From NCBI RefSeq assembly GCF_001855385.1, contig NZ_MKIE01000002.1:248001-312000 (forward strand): a stretch of 64,000 bases of DNA, written 5' to 3'. Source of the DNA: Andreesenia angusta (lineage in GTDB: Bacteria > Bacillota > Clostridia > Tissierellales > Gottschalkiaceae). The position numbers were made by a program, and so were the translations under genes. Positions 50,040 through 59,496 of the stretch are shown piece after piece. Under the pieces are notes generated by a model. The model was not told where the DNA came from, did no database searches, and saw nothing but the letters and a program-made list of their open reading frames with translations. Every line of letters begins with the position of its first letter. The first letter of the stretch is position 1.

Positions 50040-50932
50040 TAAAGTCCTCCCTGATTTTCCATAAGGCTGTCCAGCTCAGGGTAGACTCCTGTAGCTGTAT
50101 CTTTGACTCCGTAGTTTCCGCTAATTCCTCTGAGCACTAGGACTAGAGAAGTCTTCCCGAGAGCCGTCTCCACATTGTCCACTGAAGATATCCTGTAGCT
50201 CTTGTAGTCTTCTATCTGGCTTATCTGAACGTCCGATCTCTCTATGCCTGCCGCCATCTTGCCCATTTCCTTGATCTTGTCTACAAGGCTTTTGGAAAGC
50301 TTTGCGGACTGCTCGTTCTCAACTTTAGATCCTCCAGTCAAGACTATCGAGTCCACCGCTACTTCATATGACCCTGACATAGCTACATATCCTTCTTGTA
50401 CAAGTCTATCTATAACTTGAGATTTCTCGCCTCTTGAAAGCGTCGACACCAGCTCAGAAGAGATCATATCATATAGCTCTCCTTCAAAGTCCACTCCGAC
50501 TATCTCTTTGTATATGGCCCTTATAGCGTCTTCATCTTCTGAAATGCTTCCCTTTATATTCGTCACAGAGCCGACTTTAGCTCCTGCAAGCTCAAGTCCT
50601 TCGACTACATCCGAGTAGTTGTAGTCTCCATTAACCCCGACTATGGCTATGTTTCTCCCTGCAAGCGCATCTTTCACAAGCAGTGGATACGCGTCCTGAA
50701 GAAAAGCGTTTATCTGCTCATTCTTCGCCTTTATAAGCTCCATGTCTTGCTTTGTATTCTCGCTCTGCTGCTTCAGTTCGTCAAACTTGGCCTCTAGCTG
50801 ATTGACTATATCGTCTTTCTGGCTTGAAACCAGCCCTTGAGCGTCAAGCATAAAGCCCATAAATATTCCTATCCCCAGCGCCAAAAATATGGACGCCACG
50901 GTAACTACGTAGTACTTTATATTTGGAACCAT
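50039..50932 (-). CDS. steB: SteB/MctB-like envelope protein
   Basis: The 297-residue product has one N-terminal membrane helix (VTVASIFLALGIGIFMGFML, about residues 9-28), a coiled coil (about 37-75: DIVNQLEAKFDELKQQSENT) and an outer domain. It matches the copper transporter MctB/SteB family, called Rv1698 in Mycobacterium tuberculosis and SteB in Corynebacterium, where it works with SteA in cell division. It lies next to the SteA gene (12 bases) and GT2. Confidence 0.87.
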   Translation of the reverse strand: MVPNIKYYVVTVASIFLALGIGIFMGFMLDAQGLVSSQKDDIVNQLEAKFDELKQQSENTKQDMELIKAKNEQINAFLQDAYPLLVKDALAGRNIAIVGVNGDYNYSDVVEGLELAGAKVGSVTNIKGSISEDEDAIRAIYKEIVGVDFEGELYDMISSELVSTLSRGEKSQVIDRLVQEGYVAMSGSYEVAVDSIVLTGGSKVENEQSAKLSKSLVDKIKEMGKMAAGIERSDVQISQIEDYKSYRISSVDNVETALGKTSLVLVLRGISGNYGVKDTATGVYPELDSLMENQGGL

Positions 50933-50944
50933 TCAATTTCCTCC

Positions 50945-52066
50945 TTAATAACCAAAAAGCAATTTTATTTTAATCTGTATAAGCTTCAGTATCTCAAACA
51001 TAGGCGGATACATAAGGCTTATCATGACTATAGGTATGAGCGCCGTGACAGCCAAAAACACCAAGTATTTAGGCTTGAGGCTTGATCCGTATAGCTGGTT
51101 CACTCCCTTGGCGTCTACAAGTATGTCTCCGACCTTGAGCCTCACTAGAAAAGTGCTGGCCATTCCAGACCTTCCCTTCTCCAGAAACTCTATCATGCTG
51201 TTGTGGGTTCCAAGCGCCACTATAAGGCTCGCTCCATAGTGATGGGCCAGCAAGAAAGTTATATCCTCGCTCGTCCCCGGCGTGGAAAAGACAACTGGAT
51301 CTATCCCAAGCGACTCCACCCTTTCAAGCCCCGGAGCCCTTCCATCGGGATATGCATGAACCACTATCTCGCCTGCTGCCTTAAGGCATCTGTCGCTTAC
51401 ACTGTCCATGTCACCAACTATCATGTCCGGGGTGTATCCAAACTCCATAAGCGCGTCCCCGCCCCCGTCTACTCCTATTAGTATTGGGTTTATCTCGTTT
51501 ATATAGTTTCTCATAGCTGAAAGGTCCTTCTTGTAGTCTCTTCCCCTCACTACTACAAGCACGTGACGTTTTTTCATCTTGGTGCTTATCTCTGGAATAT
51601 CTATCTTCCCAAGCACCAGCCCCTTCTCTCGCTTGGCATAGTCAAGAGTGTTCTCTATGAACTTGTCCAGCTCTTCCTCTATATTGTCATAGCCCACCTG
51701 TAGAAGTTCTTCTATCTTGTTTTTATCAAGGTGTATACACTCTCCTATAACTTCTCCATTGTATACTATATGGTCTCCTGTGACTTCTATAGAGTCTCCC
51801 TCTTGGAACTTCTCCATTATCTCGACTTCTTCCGACTCGAATATCGGTATTCCAGCTTCGTGCAGTATGCTTGGCCCCTGGTTAGGGTATTTTCCACTTA
51901 TGGTCTTGTCCAGGTTTATGACGGCCTTTATCCTGGCTTCTGAAAGAGACATCGCCGCAACTTCATCTATGTCTTTATGCTTTATAATCGCTATTTCTCC
52001 TGGTTTTATTCTCTTTGCCAAATCTTTTGTTCGTCTGTCTTTTCTGGCAATGCCCTTTATATTCAT
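50945..52066 (-). CDS. steA: SteA-like cytokinetic ring protein
   Basis: The 373-residue product has a central domain related to thiamin pyrophosphokinases (ILIGVDGGGDALMEFGYT, DMIVGDMDS) and a C-terminal membrane helix (YLVFLAVTALIPIVMISLMY). This is the layout of SteA (Rv1697), which in Corynebacterium joins the division ring with SteB. The nucleotide-binding fold suggests ligand sensing, not thiamin synthesis. It is the first gene of the operon, after recN with a terminator between. Confidence 0.87.
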   Translation of the reverse strand: MNIKGIARKDRRTKDLAKRIKPGEIAIIKHKDIDEVAAMSLSEARIKAVINLDKTISGKYPNQGPSILHEAGIPIFESEEVEIMEKFQEGDSIEVTGDHIVYNGEVIGECIHLDKNKIEELLQVGYDNIEEELDKFIENTLDYAKREKGLVLGKIDIPEISTKMKKRHVLVVVRGRDYKKDLSAMRNYINEINPILIGVDGGGDALMEFGYTPDMIVGDMDSVSDRCLKAAGEIVVHAYPDGRAPGLERVESLGIDPVVFSTPGTSEDITFLLAHHYGASLIVALGTHNSMIEFLEKGRSGMASTFLVRLKVGDILVDAKGVNQLYGSSLKPKYLVFLAVTALIPIVMISLMYPPMFEILKLIQIKIKLLFGY

Positions 52067-52180
52067 TCTATATCCTCCAAACTTCTCTATAAAAGAAACA
52101 CACTAATAGTATTCTACATTAAAGGTGCTTGTCTTATCAAGCAGATTAGAAATTCGTCAGAATTATTTAATCTTTACAGA

Positions 52181-52211
52181 AAAAAAGCCTTAAAGCTGCC
52201 CTTTAAGACTC
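52181..52211 (-). terminator. Terminator of recN
   Basis: On the minus strand AG-CTTAAAG-GGCAG-CTTTAAG-GCT forms a hairpin followed by seven T residues. It lies about 20 bases past the recN stop and separates recN from the steA operon. Confidence 0.85.
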
Positions 52212-52229
52212 TGTTCCCATTTTATCTAT

Positions 52230-53918
52230 TCACTTAAGCTTGCTCGACAGCTCCAGCATCTCTGCAGCGTGCTTCCTGCTTGTATCTGTCAGGCTCACTC
52301 CCCCTATGAGCCTAGTTATTTCATCCACTTTCTCCTCGTGGTCCAGCTTCTTGACTTCCGCAGTCGTCAGCTCATGTGAAGACCCCTTTGTTATCCTGAA
52401 GTGCACGTCAGCCATAGCCGCTATCTGCGGAAGATGGGTTATGCATATTATCTGGTGGAGAGTGGACACAGACTTTATCTTCTCGCCTACAAGCTGCGCA
52501 GTTCTTCCGCTTATACCTGCGTCTATCTCGTCGAATACAAGAGTGGCTATATCGTCCTTTTCAGCCAGTATGTTCTTGAAAGCCAGCATTATCCTGGAGA
52601 GCTCTCCCCCTGATACCACTTTGGATATCGGCTTTATAGGCTGTCCCAGGTTGGTGGAGATCATAAAGTCGACTCTGTCTGTTCCAGTCTCTGAAAAGCC
52701 ATCTCTCTCTGAAAACCTGACTTCAAATACAGAGTCTTCCATGTTGAGGGCTTTCAGCTCTCTCTCTATGTTCTCTTGAAACTGGACAGCGTGTGACTTT
52801 CTAAGCGCTGAAGCTTTTCCCGAGAGTTCAAGCAGGTTTTCTTCCAGCAAGACCTTCTTCGCCTTAAGCCTCTCTATCTCGTTGTCCAGGTCGTATAAAA
52901 GCTCAAGCTCTTTTGCCACCTCGTCTCTGTACTCCAGTATCTCTTCCACTGTATTTCCGTACTTTCTCTTTAAGCTGTTTATCTGGTCAAGCCTTCTTCC
53001 CAAGTCTTCCAAGCTGTTTTCAGGGTACTCAAGTCCCAAACTGTAGTCTTTTATGTCCCTGCCCAGCTCTTGCATCTGGTAGTATATGGCCAGCATCTCT
53101 TCCGAAAACGACTTCAGCTTCTCATCGTAGCTTTCAACTCTGCTAAAACCAGTGTGTAGCTGATAGACTCTCTCCATTATGCTCGCTCCGTCGATTCCGT
53201 CTGAGAGCTCTGATTTTGCCCTCTCGAGCGACTTCTCTATTTCCTCGTTGGCCTGAAGCTTCTTGTACTCAGAAGTCAGCTTTTCCTCTTCCTCGGCTTT
53301 TAAATCTGCACACTCTATCTCCTCTATCTGGAATTTTAGCAGGTCTATCTTTCTCTCTTTCTCCATTTCATCGCCTGAGAGCTTCTCTATTTTGCGGTCG
53401 ACAGCTTTTAAGCTCATATAGTCTTCTTTAATCAGGGCCTTGAGCTCTGCAATTTCGGCTCCACAGATCACATCTATTATTTCAAGCTGGTTTTCTGAGT
53501 GCAATAGCTTCTGGTTCTCGTTCTGGCTCTGTATGTCCAGAAGCCTTGGGACAAGCTCTCTAAGCATAGTCAGAGTCGCAGCTCTTCCGTTTATCCTGGC
53601 CACGCTTCTGCCATTACTGTAGATCTCCCTAGACACAAGAAGCAGTCCGTCTTCTTCGCACTCTATTCCGTAAGACTCCAGAAGCCCTTTTAATTTCACG
53701 TCGTAAGAGTCTTCAAACACGGCTTCTATCCTGGCCTTCTCGTGGCCGTGCCTTATAAAGGACTTGTCTGATCGCTCCCCTAAGAGCAGGTTTATGGCGT
53801 CCACAACTATGGACTTGCCTGTACCGGTCTCCCCTGTTATTATGTTGAGTCCACTTTCGAAAGAAATGCTTATCCTGTCTATTATCGCAAAGTTTTCAAT
53901 GTTTAAATCTGTAATCAA
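52230..53918 (-). CDS. recN: DNA repair protein RecN
   Basis: The 562-residue product is an SMC-like repair protein that gathers DNA ends at double-strand breaks. It shows the P-loop GETGTGKSIVVDAINLL, a long coiled-coil arm region, the signature VSGGELSRIMLAF and Walker B LVFDEIDAGISG. Length is typical. It follows argR by 14 bases, the classic tlyA-argR-recN order. Confidence 0.97.
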   Translation of the reverse strand: MITDLNIENFAIIDRISISFESGLNIITGETGTGKSIVVDAINLLLGERSDKSFIRHGHEKARIEAVFEDSYDVKLKGLLESYGIECEEDGLLLVSREIYSNGRSVARINGRAATLTMLRELVPRLLDIQSQNENQKLLHSENQLEIIDVICGAEIAELKALIKEDYMSLKAVDRKIEKLSGDEMEKERKIDLLKFQIEEIECADLKAEEEEKLTSEYKKLQANEEIEKSLERAKSELSDGIDGASIMERVYQLHTGFSRVESYDEKLKSFSEEMLAIYYQMQELGRDIKDYSLGLEYPENSLEDLGRRLDQINSLKRKYGNTVEEILEYRDEVAKELELLYDLDNEIERLKAKKVLLEENLLELSGKASALRKSHAVQFQENIERELKALNMEDSVFEVRFSERDGFSETGTDRVDFMISTNLGQPIKPISKVVSGGELSRIMLAFKNILAEKDDIATLVFDEIDAGISGRTAQLVGEKIKSVSTLHQIICITHLPQIAAMADVHFRITKGSSHELTTAEVKKLDHEEKVDEITRLIGGVSLTDTSRKHAAEMLELSSKLK

Positions 53919-53932
53919 AGTCTACACCGCCT

Positions 53933-54385
53933 TTATTTCAAGAGGGCGTTAAAGTCTTTCATTATATCTGTTACCCTCTCGTAAGAGCTAACCGCTATGA
54001 ATATTGTGTCGTCTCCTGCTATAGTTCCAACTATCTCGTCTATCCCCAGCGAGTCTATTGTGGATGCGCATATCTGCGCCGCCCCCGGTATCGTCTTTAT
54101 GACCAAGAGATGTCCGGCGGTGTTTATGGAGACTATGGAGTTCTTGAATATCTTTATAAGCCTGTCGGCTGTCCCTTCGTTGTTCTGGGCCATTGTAGCG
54201 TACTTGTACTTGCCGCCTTTTGTGGACACTTTCACAAGCTTCAGCTCTCTTATATCTCTAGAAACAGTGGCCTGGGTTACATCTATACCTGAGCTTTTCA
54301 GAAACTCTGCCAACTCCTCCTGTGTCTCTATCTCGTTTGCCTCTATAAGTTCTAGTATCTTTGATTGTCTGGCATATTTTTTCAA
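53933..54385 (-). CDS. argR: Arginine repressor ArgR
   Basis: The 150-residue product has the N-terminal winged helix (SGIDVTQATVSRDIRELKLVKV) and the C-terminal arginine-binding hexamer domain (GAAQICASTIDSLGIDEIVGTIAGDDTI). It represses arginine synthesis and activates its use. The start is TTG 54385 after AGGGGAAAT. Upstream lies an AT-rich element TGTATAAATATTATA that resembles an ARG box, so it may regulate itself; that is weak. Confidence 0.95.
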   Translation of the reverse strand: MKKYARQSKILELIEANEIETQEELAEFLKSSGIDVTQATVSRDIRELKLVKVSTKGGKYKYATMAQNNEGTADRLIKIFKNSIVSINTAGHLLVIKTIPGAAQICASTIDSLGIDEIVGTIAGDDTIFIAVSSYERVTDIMKDFNALLK

Positions 54386-54459
54386 TTCAATTTCCCCTTT
54401 GCAGATGTTTTGGTGAAGATATAATATTTATACACCATCATGCCTGTTTTAATCTTTTT

Positions 54460-55263
54460 TTATAGATTTTCGTGCGAAGACTCTACTACTTTCTCGAGCA
54501 GCGAATCTATATCTATGCAGCCCTCTTCGTTTTTAGAGATGTATGCCAAGTACTCTATATTGCCTTCTGCACCCTTGACAGGCGAGTAAGTCATGCCTCT
54601 GAAGTAGAGTCCTATCCCCTTGCTGAATTCGTATATTGACCTCACCACTTCTTCATGCACTTTCCTGTCTCTTACAACGCCTTTCTTTCCAACCTTGTCT
54701 TTCCCGGCCTCGAACTGCGGCTTTATAAGCGCCACTATCTCTGCATCTTCCTTTGTAAGCTCCTTGGCCACTGGAAGCACCAGCTTAAGCGATATAAAGG
54801 ACACGTCTATGCTTACGAAGTCCGCAAGCTCTCCTACATCTTCTTTTGTGACGTTTCTTATATTGGTCCTGTCCATGGCGACGACTCTTTCATCGCTTCT
54901 GATTTTCCAGTCCAGCTGACCGTAGCCTACGTCTATGGCGTAGACCTTCTCTACTCCGTTTTGAAGCATGCAGTCGCTGAATCCTCCTGTAGACGCCCCT
55001 ATGTCGAGCGCCACCTTGCCCTTTAGCTCTATGTCAAAGCTCTCTATGGCCTTCTCGAGCTTTAGTCCACCTCTGCTTACATACTTCAGAGGGTTTCCAC
55101 CTTTGAGCCTTATCTCGCTTTCCACGTCTATCTTTGTCCCCGGCTTGTCTACTCTTTCATTGTCCACAAGCACAACTCCTGCCATCACAAGCTTCTTGGC
55201 CTTTTCTCTACTGTCCACTATGCCCCTCTCTACGAGCAACACATCTATTCTCTCTTTCTTCAT
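54460..55263 (-). CDS. tlyA: TlyA family rRNA methyltransferase
   Basis: The 267-residue product joins an S4 domain (RIDVLLVERGIVDSREKAKK, residues 4-60) to an FtsJ-like SAM-dependent domain (ALDIGASTGGFSDCMLQNGV, FVSIDVSFISL). TlyA methylates 2'-O positions in rRNA and was once called hemolysin. The S4 domain and length are normal. It lies in the order dxs, tlyA, argR, recN, known from Bacillus. Confidence 0.94.
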   Translation of the reverse strand: MKKERIDVLLVERGIVDSREKAKKLVMAGVVLVDNERVDKPGTKIDVESEIRLKGGNPLKYVSRGGLKLEKAIESFDIELKGKVALDIGASTGGFSDCMLQNGVEKVYAIDVGYGQLDWKIRSDERVVAMDRTNIRNVTKEDVGELADFVSIDVSFISLKLVLPVAKELTKEDAEIVALIKPQFEAGKDKVGKKGVVRDRKVHEEVVRSIYEFSKGIGLYFRGMTYSPVKGAEGNIEYLAYISKNEEGCIDIDSLLEKVVESSHENL

Positions 55264-55266
55264 CCT

Positions 55267-57141
55267 CTACTCCTTAAAGAAACTTTTATCTATTAATCTA
55301 TATACGCTGTCTTCATCTAGCCCCAGCTCTCTGTAGAGATCCTCGTTGTCTCCATGCTCTATGAACTCGTCTTTTATCCCCAGGTTCACAACTTCCCCGC
55401 TGTACCTGAGCTTTAAAAGCTCGGTGTTTACCATGCTTCCAAATCCACCCACAATCGAATTGTCCTCTATTGTCACTATAGCTCTATGTGTCCTAGATAT
55501 ATTCTCCACCATCTCAAGGTCTACAGGCTTTATAAACCTGGCGTTTACAAGCGTTATATTCCTGCCCTCTAGCTCAAGTCGCTTTGCCACCTTGTATCCG
55601 ACTTCCACCATCCTGCCTACAGCTATTATGGCCACTTCCTCACCTTGGACTATAGTCTCGCTTACGCCGTACTCTATGTCTTTTTCAGGGTATTCCCCAT
55701 AGTCTACAAAGTCGCAGCATACGCCTTTGCCGTATCTTATGGCAAGCGGCGCTTCAAACTCAGCTCCGAAAGCTATCATCGACTTGAACTCCTTCTCGCC
55801 TTTAGGCGATATTATCGTCATGTTCGGCATATGGGAGAGGTATGATATGTCGAATGACCCATGGTGAGTCTCTCCGTCATTTCCCACAAGTCCTGCCCTG
55901 TCTATTCCGAATACGACTGGGAGGTTCTGGATACATACGTCGTGGATGACCTGGTCGTAAGCTCTCTGAAGAAAAGTAGAGTACACTGCGAAGAATGGCT
56001 TGAGTCCATTTGCGGCCATCCCGGCAGCCAGAGTGACTCCATGCTGTTCAGCTATCCCCACGTCAAAGAAACGCTCGGGGAACCTGTCTTTGAACTTGTC
56101 AAGCCCTGTTCCGGAAGGCATAGCCGCAGTTATGGCCACTATGTTCTGCCTTTCTTCGCCCATGTCGAGTATTGTCTCTCCAAGCACATCTGAATACGTC
56201 TTAGAGCTTTTAGAAAGAGATTTCCCGGTCTCTATATCAAATGGCGATACACCATGGAATTTCTCTGGGTTTTGCTCAGCCGGAGCGTAGCCTTTCCCCT
56301 TCTTTGTGACTACATGGATAAGCTTAGGCCCCTTTACATGCTTGGCCTTTTCAAACACCTCTGCAAGCGACTCTATGTCGTGGCCATCTATGGGGCCGAA
56401 GTATTTGAATCCAAGCTCCTCGAAGAACATTCCCGGCACGAAGAAGTACTTTACGCTGTCCTTTGCCTTTTCCGCAGTTTTAAGCATCATCTTGCCTATA
56501 CCCGGAATATTCCCGACTATGGTCTCCATGTCTTCCTTGACCTTCTGGTATACCTTCTCTGTCCTCACCTTATAGAGGTACCTGGAAAGCCCCCCCACGT
56601 TTTCGGATATAGACATCTCATTGTCATTTAGCACCACGGTGAAGTCTGTCTTCTTGTCGCCTGCGTGATTGAGGGCCTCGAAGGCCATGCCGGCAGTCAT
56701 AGCCCCATCGCCTATGACGCTTATGACTTGGTAGTTTTCCGCCAGTATGTCTCTGGACATGGCGTAGCCAAGCCCGGCCGAGATGGAAGTGGAGCTGTGA
56801 CCTGTGTCGAATACGTCGTGCGGGCTTTCCTTCCTCTTCGGAAATCCGCTTAAGCCCCTGTACTGCCTGAGTGTCGGGAACTCGTCTTTTCTGCCTGTAA
56901 GTATCTTGTGCACATAGGCCTGATGACCCACGTCCCAGACTATCTTGTCCTTCCCGCTGTTGTAGACCTTGTGGAGCGCAAGTGTAAGCTCCACCACCCC
57001 TAGATTCGAAGCCAAATGGCCGCCTGTCTTGGATATGCTCTCTATGAGAAACTGCCTTATCTCCTCTGCAAACTCGTCTAGCTCTGAAAATTTCATGCTC
57101 TTTATATCTTGAATATCCCTGTAATCAGAGAGTCTTTTCAA
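55267..57141 (-). CDS. dxs: 1-deoxy-D-xylulose-5-phosphate synthase
   Basis: The 624-residue product makes the first MEP-pathway intermediate from pyruvate and glyceraldehyde phosphate. It has the TPP motif GDGAMTAGMAFEALNHAG, GHDIESLAEVF and DRAGLVGNDGETHHG. I start it at TTG 57141 after GAAGGTGA; a longer ATG start overlaps ispA by 16 bases. With ispA and IspH-S1 it forms the isoprenoid supply. Length is typical. Confidence 0.95.
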   Translation of the reverse strand: MKRLSDYRDIQDIKSMKFSELDEFAEEIRQFLIESISKTGGHLASNLGVVELTLALHKVYNSGKDKIVWDVGHQAYVHKILTGRKDEFPTLRQYRGLSGFPKRKESPHDVFDTGHSSTSISAGLGYAMSRDILAENYQVISVIGDGAMTAGMAFEALNHAGDKKTDFTVVLNDNEMSISENVGGLSRYLYKVRTEKVYQKVKEDMETIVGNIPGIGKMMLKTAEKAKDSVKYFFVPGMFFEELGFKYFGPIDGHDIESLAEVFEKAKHVKGPKLIHVVTKKGKGYAPAEQNPEKFHGVSPFDIETGKSLSKSSKTYSDVLGETILDMGEERQNIVAITAAMPSGTGLDKFKDRFPERFFDVGIAEQHGVTLAAGMAANGLKPFFAVYSTFLQRAYDQVIHDVCIQNLPVVFGIDRAGLVGNDGETHHGSFDISYLSHMPNMTIISPKGEKEFKSMIAFGAEFEAPLAIRYGKGVCCDFVDYGEYPEKDIEYGVSETIVQGEEVAIIAVGRMVEVGYKVAKRLELEGRNITLVNARFIKPVDLEMVENISRTHRAIVTIEDNSIVGGFGSMVNTELLKLRYSGEVVNLGIKDEFIEHGDNEDLYRELGLDEDSVYRLIDKSFFKE

Positions 57142-57158
57142 TTCAATCACCTTCTCTT

Positions 57159-58058
57159 TTAAGCTTTCCTGCAAACTAGATAGTCTACAAGCCCCTCTAG
57201 AAACTCCGTGTCTTTGCCTTTCATCCTGCCAAGCGCTGCTCTAGCCGTTTCGCATAGCTCTGTAGCCTTCTCTAGCGACTTCTCTAGTCCATGCACTGTG
57301 ACATAAGTCATCTTGTCATTTATCTCGTCTATTCCGGCAGTCTTTCCCAGCTCTTCGCTGCTGCCTATTCTGTCCAGTATGTCGTCCCTTATCTGGAACA
57401 TAAGCCCTATGCTCTCTGCGTAGAGCTTAAGCGACTCCATCTCCTCACCTGAAGCTCCACCCAGTATAGCCCCCGAAATTATGGACGACTCTATAAGCCT
57501 CGAGGTCTTGTTTTTATGGATGTAGTCCAAAGTGCCAGAGTCCATGTCTTTCCTGTCGCTCAAGATGTCTACAACCTGGCCTCCTATCATTCCATTTACC
57601 CCTGAAGCGCTTGCGACTTCAAGCGATGCCGCTGTATACTTCTCTTTTTCCTCTGATCCGGCTATAAGCCCGAACATAGTCTCGTAGGCGAGGTTCAGCA
57701 GTCCGTCCCCTGCAAGTATGGCCATATCGTCCCCGTAGACTCTGTGGTTTGTGGGCTTTCCTCTTCTGTAGTCATCGTTGTCCATCGCCGGCAAGTCGTC
57801 GTGCACAAGCGAATATGTGTGTATCATCTCTATCGCCACAGCGAACTTAACTATATCTCTGTAGCTCTTTCCGCTGACTATTTCATAAGTCTTTAGAGCC
57901 AGTATAGGCCTTATCCTCTTGCCTCCTGCAGTCATGCTGTATCTCATAGATTCAAACACAACGCTCTGAGGCGAACTTGGCACTCTAAAGAGCTTCTCTA
58001 TCTCTTCTTCTATAAAAGTCTTTATTTCCCCCATCTCTTCCTTAAACAAGTTTTTCAC
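57159..58058 (-). CDS. ispA: Polyprenyl (farnesyl) diphosphate synthase
   Basis: The 299-residue product joins isoprenoid units. Both Asp-rich motifs are present: HDDLPAMDNDDYRRG (first) and FQIRDDILD (second). The length and GGKRIRPILAL fit the farnesyl or geranylgeranyl type; chain length is not certain. It lies two bases after xseB and before dxs, the standard xseA-xseB-ispA-dxs order. Confidence 0.95.
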   Translation of the reverse strand: MKNLFKEEMGEIKTFIEEEIEKLFRVPSSPQSVVFESMRYSMTAGGKRIRPILALKTYEIVSGKSYRDIVKFAVAIEMIHTYSLVHDDLPAMDNDDYRRGKPTNHRVYGDDMAILAGDGLLNLAYETMFGLIAGSEEKEKYTAASLEVASASGVNGMIGGQVVDILSDRKDMDSGTLDYIHKNKTSRLIESSIISGAILGGASGEEMESLKLYAESIGLMFQIRDDILDRIGSSEELGKTAGIDEINDKMTYVTVHGLEKSLEKATELCETARAALGRMKGKDTEFLEGLVDYLVCRKA

Positions 58059-58060
58059 TC

Positions 58061-58285
58061 CTATTCCTGAATATCCTCTATATTAAGCTCTATCTCTTTC
58101 TCTTCAAGCACCGATATCTTTCCCTCTACCTCTTTCAGTATGTCGCTGCATTTTCTGTAAAGCTCTATTCCGTTTTGAAACTCCTCTAACGACTTCTCTA
58201 GCGAGACATTCCCGTTTTCAAGCTTCTCCACCACTTTCTCAAGCTCCTTGAGGTAGTCTTCGAATTTAGGATCTTTTTTCTTCAA
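58061..58285 (-). CDS. xseB: Exonuclease VII small subunit
   Basis: The 74-residue product is the helical small subunit of exonuclease VII: FEDYLKELEKVVEKLENGN, SLEKSLEEFQNGIEL. It binds XseA and restrains its activity until assembled. It is ten bases after xseA and two bases before ispA. Confidence 0.95.
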   Translation of the reverse strand: MKKKDPKFEDYLKELEKVVEKLENGNVSLEKSLEEFQNGIELYRKCSDILKEVEGKISVLEEKEIELNIEDIQE

Positions 58286-58295
58286 ATTATCACCT

Positions 58296-59495
58296 CTAAT
58301 CTATTTTCTCAACTTTCACTTCTACCGCTCCGTCTTTGAACCTCAGCTTTAGCTTTTCGCCTTCTCCTACATCCGACTTAGAGGAGACTATACTTCCGGC
58401 TTCGCCCTCTACAAACACGTACCCTCTGTCAAGCGTCCTAAGGGGGCTCAAGCTGTCTAGCTTGGCACCCAAGTTCTGAAGAGAGCTCTCCTCTACACGA
58501 AATCGCTCTAGCACAGCGCTTCTAAGTTTCTCCATATTGAGGTCAAGCTCCGCTCTGCTGTACTTTAATGCGTCTTTTGGGCTGTTGTGGGAAAGCCTTG
58601 ACTCAAGAGCTGAAAGCTCAAGCCCTGCATCTCTTAAGCGCTCCCTCTCTGCCGTCTGAAGCCTCGACTTAAATAGCTCTAGCTTCTCTGTCAACTCCTT
58701 TAGAGGCTGAACTGAAACCTCAGCTGCAACCGAAGGCGTAGACGCCCTTAGGTCGGCTACAAAGTCGGAGATGGTGTAGTCCGTCTCGTGCCCTACAGCG
58801 GATATTATCGGTATCCTAGAGCCGTATATGGCTCTAGCCACCGCTTCCTCGTTAAAAGACCAGAGCTCCTCTATTGATCCTCCGCCTCTTCCAACTATTA
58901 TGGTGTCTATGTCTTCTCTGGCGTTGAGGGATTCAATGGCCTCGACCACTGACTGAGCCGAGTCTCTTCCCTGGACTATAGCGGGCTTTATGACTATGTC
59001 CACTGCTGGGTTTCTCCGCCTTATATTCACAACCATGTCCTTGAGTGTAGCTCCAGTTATAGAGGTGACTAACCCTATCTTTCTAGGGTACTTCGGTATC
59101 TGCTTTTTCCTGTCTTCGTCGAACAGCCCCTCTAGGTATAGCTTCTCTTTAAGAGCTTCAAAAGCTTCGTAGAGCTCTCCCCTGCCTTCATCTCTGGCTT
59201 TCCTGACGTTTATCTGGTAGCTTCCGTCTTTTTCGTATATGTTTATGCTCCCTGTTACAACTACTTTCATCCCGTCTTTAAGCTCTATACTCAGGCTAGA
59301 GGCATTCCCGGCAAACATCACACATCTTATCTTGCTCTTCTCGTCTTTCAAGCTGAAGTATATATGCCCGCTGCTGTGGTACTTGCAGTTTGAAACTTCT
59401 CCCTCCACGCTCATATTGTAGAGCAGTACGTCGTTTGAAAGTATCCTGTTTATATAGTGGTTGATCTCACTTACTCTAAGTGGTTTAAGCTCCAT
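58296..59495 (-). CDS. xseA: Exonuclease VII large subunit
   Basis: The 399-residue product is the catalytic subunit. It has the OB-fold DNA-binding N-terminus (LRVSEINHYINRILSND, EGEVSNCKYHSSGHIYFSLK) and the catalytic middle (TSITGATLKDM, VGRGGGSIEELWSFN, GHETDYTISDFVADLRA). I start it at ATG 59495 just behind GGAGAG; a longer frame upstream reads unrelated sequence. The gene lies one base after the TsaD-like gene stop. Confidence 0.95.
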   Translation of the reverse strand: MELKPLRVSEINHYINRILSNDVLLYNMSVEGEVSNCKYHSSGHIYFSLKDEKSKIRCVMFAGNASSLSIELKDGMKVVVTGSINIYEKDGSYQINVRKARDEGRGELYEAFEALKEKLYLEGLFDEDRKKQIPKYPRKIGLVTSITGATLKDMVVNIRRRNPAVDIVIKPAIVQGRDSAQSVVEAIESLNAREDIDTIIVGRGGGSIEELWSFNEEAVARAIYGSRIPIISAVGHETDYTISDFVADLRASTPSVAAEVSVQPLKELTEKLELFKSRLQTAERERLRDAGLELSALESRLSHNSPKDALKYSRAELDLNMEKLRSAVLERFRVEESSLQNLGAKLDSLSPLRTLDRGYVFVEGEAGSIVSSKSDVGEGEKLKLRFKDGAVEVKVEKID

Positions 59496-59496
59496 A

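Noticed and set aside
54386-54459. Clear ARG box before argR
   Set aside because: An AT-rich element resembling it exists, but it matches the consensus too loosely to list as a feature of its own.
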